Source: Syntrophomonas sp. UBA4807 (GTDB taxonomy: Bacteria; Bacillota; Syntrophomonadia; Syntrophomonadales; Syntrophomonadaceae). From it: a stretch of 8,139 bases of DNA. Made by a program: the position numbers and the translations under genes. The notes under the pieces were generated by a model, which was not told the DNA's origin, ran no database searches, and was given only the letters and a program-made list of their open reading frames with translations. Below, one piece after another: positions 1-5,356 of this stretch; within the stretch, counting starts at the first letter, position 1, and every line of letters starts with the position of its first letter. The DNA lies in contig DHGD01000126.1 of assembly GCA_002402575.1 (NCBI GenBank), forward strand, positions 3,046 through 11,184, given 5' to 3'.

Positions 1-1027
1 TGATGCCGTCGTCAGGACCGAAGCTGTCGGCGCTGTAACCTTCGACTATGCCTAAAGCGTTGGCGATGGCGATTTCCTCTTTAGCCCAGTGATTGGCGGT
101 GTCGGCAAAAGTTTTGCCTCCCGCGGCTTCCAGTTTAAGGGCTTTAACCAGTACGGTTACGAATTCCGCCCGGCTGATGCCCTTCTCGGGTAAAAAGGTG
201 CCGTCGTCATAGCCGTCTATGGCTCCCATGGCCACCAGTTCTTTGATATTATCCTCGGCCCAGTGTCCCTGAATATCAGTGAGTTGCACCTGCACCAGTG
301 GCTCAACCGGGTCTACCGGAGGCTGGACTGGATCTTCTACAGGCTCCTCCTCCACTATGGTAACTGTTATACTGGCATCTTTATAAGAGGTGGCTTTGAC
401 CACTATGTCATAATCTCCAGCCGCGCTGAATATTTCAGCCGGGATGGTGATTTTGCCGTCAACTATATCGAATTGCCTTTGGTAAGATACATCGTTTACC
501 TTGACATTGGTAATCTTAGCCGTCCAGTCGGGACTGCTGGCAAAACTGATCTCAGCCGCTTCACCGAGCTTGTACTGACTCGCGTCCAGCTCAGGGGGTT
601 GTGACGCTTCGCCCATCTGATATGTAAAGCTCTCTACCGCCGCGCCGTCCGCTGATTTGATCTGCAGAGCAGCCTCGTCGCTTTGGGTGTAGGTGATGGT
701 GATCGGCTGTCCTGGCGACGCTTTGCTTTTCAGCACCAGCTTGATTTTGGCAGGGGTGTTGGTGCTCTCCACCGCGGTCACTTCCACCGGCACAGTGTTA
801 ATAATTACCTCAAACTGGGCTTGGGTTCCGGCCGGATTACCCATGGTCTGATCAAAGGTCAAGCCCAGGTCGCCTTTGTTAGTTACTTCGCCTGCTTTTA
901 GCTGCGGGGCGTTCGCCTCCTCCCCATATGTCGGCAGGGCAGTGGTTACTATCAATGAGATGGTTAGGAATAATACCACAAAAATGGCGATAATCTGCTT
1001 GTGTATCGCGGTTGTTGTTCCAGTCAA
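1..1027 (-). CDS. Secreted SLH-domain surface protein with SwmB-like and DUF1533-like domains (C-terminus cut by window edge)
   Basis: The frame is open from a TTG at 1027 to the window edge (342 codons), so the C-terminus is missing. The start is set by a strong AAAGGAGG site seven bases upstream; a TTG at 1032 is in another frame and meets TGA two codons later. A hydrophobic segment at residues 11-30 followed by LPTYGEE reads as a signal peptide. Residues about 40-140 resemble the SwmB-like repeat (LTFDQTM, then FEVIINTVPVEV, then ITYTQ). Residues about 145-226 resemble DUF1533 (PF07550), named in databases after the haemoglobin-interacting region of the haem protein Shr. A Pro/Glu/Val linker (226-248) leads to one full SLH motif (DIQGHWAEDNIKEL, ISRAEF) and part of a second (FADTANHWAKEEI). 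SLH repeats usually come in threes and bind secondary cell-wall polymer, so the protein is probably wall-anchored. It follows the binding-protein gene by 162 bases, suggesting a surface role in the same uptake system. The domain calls are from memory of family consensus; a haem ligand is not shown. Confidence 0.85.
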   Translation of the reverse strand, partial: MTGTTTAIHKQIIAIFVVLFLTISLIVTTALPTYGEEANAPQLKAGEVTNKGDLGLTFDQTMGNPAGTQAQFEVIINTVPVEVTAVESTNTPAKIKLVLKSKASPGQPITITYTQSDEAALQIKSADGAAVESFTYQMGEASQPPELDASQYKLGEAAEISFASSPDWTAKITNVKVNDVSYQRQFDIVDGKITIPAEIFSAAGDYDIVVKATSYKDASITVTIVEEEPVEDPVQPPVDPVEPLVQVQLTDIQGHWAEDNIKELVAMGAIDGYDDGTFLPEKGISRAEFVTVLVKALKLEAAGGKTFADTANHWAKEEIAIANALGIVEGYSADSFGPDDGI

Positions 1028-1034
1028 TTCAAGG

Positions 1035-1042
1035 CCTCCTTT
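1035..1042 (-). promoter_or_regulatory. Shine-Dalgarno site that decides the TTG start of the SLH gene
   Basis: On the minus strand the sequence reads AAAGGAGG, a near-perfect match to the anti-SD of 16S rRNA, seven bases before the TTG at 1027. No ATG lies in this frame near the start, so this site is the main reason for choosing a TTG. Confidence 0.8.
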
Positions 1043-1058
1043 GTTATTAAAAAATAAC
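1043..1058 (-). repeat. Perfect AT-rich inverted repeat abutting the SLH gene's ribosome binding site
   Basis: On the minus strand it reads GTTATT, TTTT loop, AATAAC: a six-base perfect stem directly against the AAAGGAGG site. It is too AT-rich to be a strong terminator by itself. It could be an mRNA 5'-end hairpin, a protein-binding site, or chance. Confidence 0.4.
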
Positions 1059-1138
1059 TGCTCAGCTGGTGTTCAATGTCTATGCTATCACCCCCGTTGT
1101 TACCTGAAATCTTTTCAATGACAGGCATCATAAGGAAC

Positions 1139-1179
1139 TTGCAAGCGGGTCGCAAGGCAAGAAGGGTTGTCACTTGCAA
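1139..1179 (-). repeat. Inverted repeat just after the binding-protein gene
   Basis: The arms TTGCAAGTG (1179-1171) and CGCTTGCAA (1147-1139) on the minus strand can form nine pairs, one of them G-T, around a 23-base loop. It starts ten bases past the stop of the binding-protein gene and is not followed by a clean T-run. It could be an mRNA 3'-end or processing hairpin in the space before the SLH gene, or a weak terminator. Confidence 0.3.
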
Positions 1180-1189
1180 CGATTATGTT

Positions 1190-2302
1190 TCACTTAGTCT
1201 TGGCGGCCCGCATGCCGGTTCCCTGAAGCATCTTCTCGACTGTACCCTGGTCAAGCTGCCATTCGAAGAATTCCTGATAGAAATCCCGGGTGGCTTTGAC
1301 CATGTCCCATTCCTCGAACAGTTCAGGATAGGCCAGTTTGGCAGTCCACAACACCGCCAGCGGAGTCTCCGGAGAATTGGGGTGTCCCCATCGGGAGATG
1401 CCTATAGGGAGCGGCAAGACCTTCTGGTTTTTTACCGCCTGCAGTGGGCGCCATTGTTCGTGACCCATTATGTAACCCACCAGGTTGGGGTCATTGACCA
1501 GAATGTAATTCGGATTCCACAACAGAATCTGTTCCAGGCTGGCATAATGATTGCCATCATCGGGTTTCAGGTTGTTTCCCACTGACACGTTAACCACCCC
1601 TGCGGCTTTGGTCCAGTCCGCGGCCAGGGAATCGGCGGTATCGGTGCGTATGGCTTCCGCCGTGGAATGATAAATGCTGACCCTGTCCTGGTCAGAAATC
1701 CCCGCCACCCTTTTTTGCACCTCGGCCACTGTCTGTTGATAATATTCGCAATAGCGCCGGCCTTCTTCTTGAACGCCCAAAATTTCAGCAATCATCTGCA
1801 TGGCGTACTGCTGTTCAGCCATATTGTTAAATTCCACCGTCACCACCGGTATGTTGACTTTTTCTAATTTGTCCATCTCGGCTTCATTGCTGGCGGTGTC
1901 GCCTTTGACAAAAACCAAGTCTGCTTTGGTACTAAGCAGGGTTTCTATATTTATGACCTCATCGCTTTTGGGCACCGCTAATCCCTTGATACGAGGAAAC
2001 ATTTCCACCAGGAGAATGTCTCGCTGCATTCCGCCCGAGGTTGCAACCAGGGTATCGGCTTTGCCATACATGGCTATGGCATATCCCGCTTCCGGGCATA
2101 AACAGGCAATGCGCTGCGGATTTACCGGCACCTCCACCTGGCGGCCGATGGAATCCGTGATAATCCGGGTCGGTGTGGATGCTGATGGATTATTGTTATC
2201 CTGCCTGCCGCAGCCGGCCAGCGACGCAGCCAATACCAGCATACAGACCAGGCTGATCATGCACCCGCGTAGCATACGCCTAAACATATTGGCGGTATTC
2301 AA
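1190..2302 (-). CDS. ABC importer solute-binding lipoprotein (FecB/TroA-like, Fe3+-siderophore/cobalamin/haem-type family)
   Basis: A 370-residue extracytoplasmic binding protein expected to capture a chelated metal or cofactor and hand it to the adjacent permease and ATPase. A lipoprotein signal peptide is clear: an Arg-rich start (FRRMLRG), a hydrophobic core and a lipobox LAGC with Cys31 as the lipidation site. The mature part opens with TRIITDSIGRQVEVP and PQRIAC, typical of the class III (TroA/FecB) fold. The C-terminal lobe has the block SRWGHPNSPETPLAVLW (303-319), followed by YPELF and FYQEFF, which I associate with a subfamily common in Clostridia and methanogens annotated only as iron-complex binding proteins. 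The chosen start is TTG at 2302, with AGGGG about five bases upstream; in-frame ATGs at 2287 and 2275 are alternatives and do not change the lipobox. It lies 20 bases after the ATPase gene, hence the same operon. Family assignment is firm; the ligand is not readable from sequence. Confidence 0.92.
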   Translation of the reverse strand: MNTANMFRRMLRGCMISLVCMLVLAASLAGCGRQDNNNPSASTPTRIITDSIGRQVEVPVNPQRIACLCPEAGYAIAMYGKADTLVATSGGMQRDILLVEMFPRIKGLAVPKSDEVINIETLLSTKADLVFVKGDTASNEAEMDKLEKVNIPVVTVEFNNMAEQQYAMQMIAEILGVQEEGRRYCEYYQQTVAEVQKRVAGISDQDRVSIYHSTAEAIRTDTADSLAADWTKAAGVVNVSVGNNLKPDDGNHYASLEQILLWNPNYILVNDPNLVGYIMGHEQWRPLQAVKNQKVLPLPIGISRWGHPNSPETPLAVLWTAKLAYPELFEEWDMVKATRDFYQEFFEWQLDQGTVEKMLQGTGMRAAKTK

Positions 2303-2322
2303 ATGCCCCTGCCCCCTTAACT

Positions 2323-3141
2323 TTATAAATTATTGATAGTGCTGATGGGCACTACCTGTTTAATACGTTCCCCGCTTTCCAGTTGACAATCAACTATGCA
2401 AGTTTTTATGCGGTACAGCTTCCCTAGGTTGTGTTCCGACAATACTTCCGAAGGCTTGCCCGACGCCATTATGCGCCGGTCCTTTATCAGACCGGCCCGG
2501 GCCTTGATGCCTTGGTTTTCAAAATAATAGCCGTGATTGGGAACATGGGTGGCCATCAAAACTGCCAGCCCGGTCTGTTTGACCAGTTCAACTACCGTTT
2601 CCAGTATAATCAATTCGTGCCGGTAGTCCAGATGCGCGGTAGGCTCATCCATCACGATAAGCGGGCTGTTCTGCGCCAGTGCCCTGGCTACCATCACCAG
2701 CTGCCCCTCCCCGCCGCTGAGCTGCGTATAGGACCGGTCTTTTAATCTGGATATGCCCACCATATCCAGGGCTTTTTCCGTTATAGCCACGTCTTCCGCT
2801 GAGGGGCTTGCAAACGGCCCTATAAATGACGCTCTCCCCATGATCACAATATCCCTGACCAGATAGGGAAAGGTCTTTTCGTGGATTTGGGGCACATAAG
2901 CTACCTGCCTGGCAATTTGCGGTGCGGACATATTTTGCACCGTACGGCCGTTTAACAGGATCTGCCCGGAACAAGGCTTCAACCATCCCAGGATACAATC
3001 TAACAGGGTGGTTTTTCCGCACCCGTTAGGGCCTAAGAGGCAGAACACCTCTCCCGGTTGGAGGTGGAAGCTGATATTTTCCAGAATCGATGCCTGGGGA
3101 TATTTGAAGCTGACATCCTTGACCTCGAGCAGAGGCGCCAT
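2323..3141 (-). CDS. ABC transporter ATP-binding protein (FepC/BtuD family)
   Basis: A 272-residue cytoplasmic ATPase that powers import through the permease encoded just upstream. All nucleotide-binding motifs are present and in order: Walker A GPNGCGKTT (37-45), Q-loop Gln85 in VPQIHE, signature LSGGEGQ (141-147), Walker B LIVMDEP (161-167), D-loop AHLD, and H-loop His199 in MATHVPNH. The signature has Gly-Gln in place of the more common Arg-Gln after LSGGE; this should not impair ATP binding. The C-terminal tail beyond about residue 215 is typical of the FepC/BtuD/HmuV group. The ATG shares one base with the permease stop (TAATG), strong evidence of translational coupling and a 1:1 complex. 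The binding lipoprotein gene follows after 20 bases. Length is normal for the family. Confidence 0.95.
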   Translation of the reverse strand: MAPLLEVKDVSFKYPQASILENISFHLQPGEVFCLLGPNGCGKTTLLDCILGWLKPCSGQILLNGRTVQNMSAPQIARQVAYVPQIHEKTFPYLVRDIVIMGRASFIGPFASPSAEDVAITEKALDMVGISRLKDRSYTQLSGGEGQLVMVARALAQNSPLIVMDEPTAHLDYRHELIILETVVELVKQTGLAVLMATHVPNHGYYFENQGIKARAGLIKDRRIMASGKPSEVLSEHNLGKLYRIKTCIVDCQLESGERIKQVVPISTINNL

Positions 3142-4154
3142 TACCAGCCACCCCCTTTGGTCTTTTTCAGGAGATACACGAAAAACGGCCCTCCTATGAT
3201 GGCAGTCAGGATGCCCAGCGGTATCTCTGAACCGGTCAGTATGCGCCCAAAATCATCCACTATGACCAGAAAAGCAGCTCCCAAAAAAAAGCTCACCGGG
3301 ATAAGGATGCGGTTGTCATTGCCCACCAGCATGCGTCCAATATGAGGCATGACCAGTCCTACCCAGCCAATGATGCCGCTTACGCAAACCGCTCCCGCCG
3401 TCGCCAGGGTGGCACAACCGATCACTATGGCTTTGTTAAAGGAGGTGTTTATGCCCAGTGAATGGGCTTCGCGGTCCCCCATGGAGAGAACATTAATCCT
3501 CCACCTGATTAGCATCAATCCTCCCACCCCTATAAGCATCGGTATTCCGGCTATAATAATATCGCTGTAGCGGGCTGAAGCCAGGCTGCCCATCAGCCAG
3601 AAAACGATGGCCGGCAATTCATTCATAGGGTCAGCCAGGTATTTAGCCAGAGACAATAAGGCGGAAAAAACCGAAGAAACAATAGTTCCCCCCAGAACCA
3701 GCATTATAGTGGGGGTACCGTTATATACCTTACTGATTAAATAGCTGAATAATACCGCCAGGATGCCAAAGGTGAAGGCTGAGGCATAAATGGCAGCTGC
3801 CTGGTCAAAGATGATAATAGCCAGAGCGGCGCCGAATCCAGCCCCGGAGCTGACTCCTAATATTCCCGCGCTGACCAGAGGATTGCGGAACAGGCCTTGA
3901 AAGGCCGCCCCGCTAATAGACAGACAGCCGCCTACCATAGCCCCCAGTATGGCCCGGGGAAGGCGGATATCCCATACCACCGTCTGGTAAATATCCTCGA
4001 CATTGCAGGGTTGCATGGTTATGCGGCAGAAGATTATATTTACCACGGTGCCAATATCTACCGGATAGCGGCCGATCAATAATGACAGCAGGATTATTAG
4101 GAAAGGCGCCGCGATTAAGAGCGTATACTGCCAGAACTTCTTTATCAAACTCAC
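3141..4154 (-). CDS. ABC importer permease (FecCD/BtuC family)
   Basis: A 337-residue polytopic inner-membrane subunit, probably a homodimer with about ten transmembrane helices per chain. Family blocks are unmistakable: WDIRLPRAILGAMVGG (61-76), SGAAFQGLFRNPLVS (81-95), GDREAHSLGI (226-235), SGIIGWVGLVMPHIGR (259-274, the segment that contacts the ATPase) and IPLGILTAIIGGPFF (311-325). Members import iron siderophores, haem, cobalamin or, in the MolB branch, molybdate/tungstate. The start is uncertain: a GTG at 4154 gives a normal N-terminus but has only a weak AGAAG-like site upstream, while a TTG two codons later has GGGGTGA almost touching it. No suitable ATG is close. The gene lies 120 bases after the Ig-like protein gene and overlaps the ATPase gene by one base. 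Family confidence is high; substrate unknown. Confidence 0.95.
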   Translation of the reverse strand: MSLIKKFWQYTLLIAAPFLIILLSLLIGRYPVDIGTVVNIIFCRITMQPCNVEDIYQTVVWDIRLPRAILGAMVGGCLSISGAAFQGLFRNPLVSAGILGVSSGAGFGAALAIIIFDQAAAIYASAFTFGILAVLFSYLISKVYNGTPTIMLVLGGTIVSSVFSALLSLAKYLADPMNELPAIVFWLMGSLASARYSDIIIAGIPMLIGVGGLMLIRWRINVLSMGDREAHSLGINTSFNKAIVIGCATLATAGAVCVSGIIGWVGLVMPHIGRMLVGNDNRILIPVSFFLGAAFLVIVDDFGRILTGSEIPLGILTAIIGGPFFVYLLKKTKGGGW

Positions 4155-4274
4155 CCCAACACTTCTGTTCTAACCAATTGATAGTTGGCGTCTGTTTAAC
4201 ACGCGTAAACATATGCCCGCCGCCCGTGTTCGAAGCATTTAGCGGGTTCGCCTGCTGTTGTTTTGACGCAATTA

Positions 4275-5027
4275 CTAGCCGCGCCATTTGCGATACGCCC
4301 ACCAGGCTCCCAATCCGGCAAAGGCCACGATGGTCAGATCAATAAAAATCCTCTTGTAGCGGTAATCCTGCTGGCTGATTGAATCAGCCGGCGCTGTTTG
4401 CTGGGACAGCTCTTGCGCGGCCGCGCCTACCGTGTCGATATTCCCCTGCGGTTGGGCATTATTCTGCTCTTCAGCCGGATTTGCGGCAGTTGCTGCAGCG
4501 GTCGGCGCGCCTTGCTTTTCCGAGGAAACAGCAACATCTGCGGGGACAGCCGACTTGTTGGCAGCAGTGGTAAAGGTGAGGGTGGCCGTCTTACCTAAAC
4601 TGACTCCGCTCTTGGATTCCAGCTCAGGCGCCACTTCAATCCTGTATAAAGTACCGGCTTCAAGTTCTTTTAGGGGTTTTATCACCGCGTCATTGCGTTT
4701 GTCACGTTCCATCTGATCGTCGGCCAGTATAACCTCTGCCGGCACGCGGGTGCTTCCCGTCCACAGGGAAAAACAATCGCGATTTTTTTCCCTTACGGTC
4801 ATATAACAGATATTTTTATTGAAGGTGAGTTTGATCTCCGAATTCACGGCTACTCCGCCAGACCCGTCAGCCGGCAGGCTGCTCACTATAGCCAGAGGCT
4901 GCAGTTTACCGCCTCCGGAGCCGTCTCCGCTCCCCTCACTGTCTGCGGCCCAAACCAGGCCGGGCAGCAAGAAGCACAGTAACAGCACAATACTGATGGA
5001 CCAGAAAATACGACGGTAATTTTGCAT
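4275..5027 (-). CDS. Membrane-anchored extracellular protein with Big_5-type Ig-like domain
   Basis: First gene after the structured leader; 250 residues. A signal peptide is visible (NYRR, hydrophobic 8-26, likely cleavage after VWA near residue 27). A Gly/Ser/Asp-rich spacer (29-40) precedes a domain at about 46-154 that matches the Big_5 pattern: SSLPADG, VNSEIKLTFN, LEAGTLYRIEV, SLGKTATLTFTTA. Two cysteines (Cys74, Cys85) sit in a charged insert and could form a disulfide. An Ala/Gln/Pro-rich linker (155-222) leads to a C-terminal membrane segment (about 227-244) ending in a basic tail RKWRG. The predicted topology is one domain outside the cell on a flexible stalk; there is no LPXTG or SLH motif. 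The ATG at 5027 is chosen because a G-rich ribosome site sits seven bases upstream and the signal peptide starts there; reading from 5072 would overlap the terminator hairpin. Position with the importer suggests an accessory uptake factor. Its biochemical role is unknown. Confidence 0.85.
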   Translation of the reverse strand: MQNYRRIFWSISIVLLLCFLLPGLVWAADSEGSGDGSGGGKLQPLAIVSSLPADGSGGVAVNSEIKLTFNKNICYMTVREKNRDCFSLWTGSTRVPAEVILADDQMERDKRNDAVIKPLKELEAGTLYRIEVAPELESKSGVSLGKTATLTFTTAANKSAVPADVAVSSEKQGAPTAAATAANPAEEQNNAQPQGNIDTVGAAAQELSQQTAPADSISQQDYRYKRIFIDLTIVAFAGLGAWWAYRKWRG

Positions 5028-5034
5028 ATATGCG

Positions 5035-5041
5035 CCCCCCC
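5035..5041 (-). promoter_or_regulatory. G7 ribosome binding site of the Ig-like protein gene
   Basis: Seven consecutive G residues on the minus strand end seven bases before the ATG at 5027. They replace a normal GGAGG and start one base after the T-run end of the preceding hairpin. A pure G-run is an unusual SD and can be prone to length variation. Confidence 0.55.
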
Positions 5042-5042
5042 G

Positions 5043-5079
5043 AAAAAATAGGAAAGCCAGTTGCGGCAGCAACTGACTT
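5043..5079 (-). terminator. Intrinsic terminator hairpin in the leader of the uptake operon (attenuator)
   Basis: On the minus strand AAGTCAGTTGC (5079-5069) pairs with GCAACTGGCTT (5064-5054): 11 pairs with one G-T, four-base loop TGCC. After a short TCCTA spacer comes a run of six T (5048-5043). The offset T-run makes it weaker than a textbook terminator. It lies between the rest of the leader and the ribosome site of the Ig-like gene, where a regulated attenuator would sit. Part of its 5' arm (GTCAG, 5077-5073) is complementary to CTGAC upstream (5118-5114). Confidence 0.65.
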
Positions 5080-5214
5080 AAGCACCACGCTGATGACAGA
5101 CATAGTGGTACTGGTCAGGTTTTCTTTCCGCATCGGGAGGCATAGCCGTTTCCCGCTATACCCTGACGGTCAACTGTCCATGGATAATTCTTTAGGTACA
5201 GCTACTCGAAAACC
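5080..5214 (-). promoter_or_regulatory. Structured 5' leader, candidate riboswitch of unassigned class
   Basis: Seen by hand folding of the minus strand. P1: GGTTTTC (5214-5208) with GAAAACC (5124-5118), seven Watson-Crick pairs. P2: 5204-5195 with 5179-5171, nine pairs including two G-T pairs, with A5197 bulged. P3: GTATAGC (5161-5155) with GCTATGC (5146-5140), seven pairs, loop GGGAAACG. These form a possible three-way junction. Further downstream AGTACCAC (5112-5105) pairs with GTGGTGCT (5088-5081); with CTGAC (5118-5114) and GTCAG (5077-5073) it extends into a 13-pair antiterminator that would break the terminator stem. CCTGAC (5119-5114) can also pair with GTCAGG (5167-5162). Mutually exclusive pairings next to a terminator are typical of riboswitches and other attenuators. 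It precedes an uptake operon, so a ligand related to the imported cofactor or metal is a reasonable inference. No class assigned; not verified by any covariance search. Confidence 0.5.
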
Positions 5215-5218
5215 GAAC

Positions 5219-5295
5219 AGTATAATCCCAAGTTTAATCTATTTAGAAATTATTCGACATCACCAGTTATATCCCTTTTGGTAAATACATAAAAA
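5219..5295 (-). promoter_or_regulatory. AT-rich stretch with weak candidate promoters for the uptake operon
   Basis: Two sigma-A-like -10 candidates occur on the minus strand: TATACT (5224-5219), which would start transcription just around the 5' edge of the structured leader, and TATAAC (5271-5266). Their -35 partners are poor (TTCTAA at 5248-5243 with an 18-base spacer; TTTTTA at 5295-5290 with an 18-base spacer, overlapping the T-run after rnr). The operon needs its own promoter if the rnr terminator works, and the first candidate is best placed. No convincing Fur-type palindrome was seen. Confidence 0.3.
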
Positions 5296-5330
5296 CTCTC
5301 CGGCTGATGGGTTTTATTCCATAGCACGAG
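5291..5330 (-). terminator. Probable intrinsic terminator of the HD-hydrolase/rnr transcript
   Basis: On the minus strand an imperfect stem formed by CTC..GCT..ATGG (5330-5319) and CCAT..AGC..GAG (5310-5298), with a bulged C and a two-by-two mismatch, closes an eight-base AT-rich loop and is followed by AG and five T (5295-5291). It begins 26 bases after the rnr stop. The stem is interrupted, so efficiency is uncertain. Confidence 0.45.
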
Positions 5331-5356
5331 CTTTAACGCCTTTACAGCCCTACCAA

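Noticed and set aside
263..1121. Plus-strand open frames at 263-604, 683-901 and 876-1121
   Set aside because: They are antisense to the SLH protein and its leader; the minus strand encodes a signal peptide and SLH motifs with a strong SD.
1076..2336. Plus-strand open frames of 169 and 178 codons (1076-1585 and 1800-2336)
   Set aside because: They lie antisense to the binding-lipoprotein gene, have no recognisable domains or ribosome sites, and the minus-strand frame carries clear family motifs.
5028..5072. Extended start of the Ig-like protein at 5072
   Set aside because: The extra 15 codons cover the terminator stem and T-run; the ATG at 5027 has a ribosome site at the right distance and begins a normal signal peptide.
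4936..5133. Minus-strand 65-codon frame starting in the leader (MRKENLTSTT...)
   Set aside because: It runs through the terminator hairpin and into the Ig-like gene in another frame, has no good SD, and resembles no protein. A leader peptide cannot be fully excluded but the RNA pairing explains the region better.
5135..5154. H-type pseudoknot GGGA (5154-5151) with TCCC (5138-5135)
   Set aside because: The pairing is real on paper, but the single-base linker across a seven-pair stem makes it sterically doubtful, so it was not used in the proposed fold.
5043..5300. Cobalamin riboswitch upstream of the BtuCDF-like operon
   Set aside because: The B12-box region and the C-rich GCCCCCGC-ACTGT-type block expected for that class were looked for on the minus strand and not found; only general features (structure plus terminator) agree.
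5028..5356. Fur/DtxR-type operator before the importer genes
   Set aside because: No convincing GATAATGATAATC-like palindrome was seen; AT-rich stretches here show no clear dyad.
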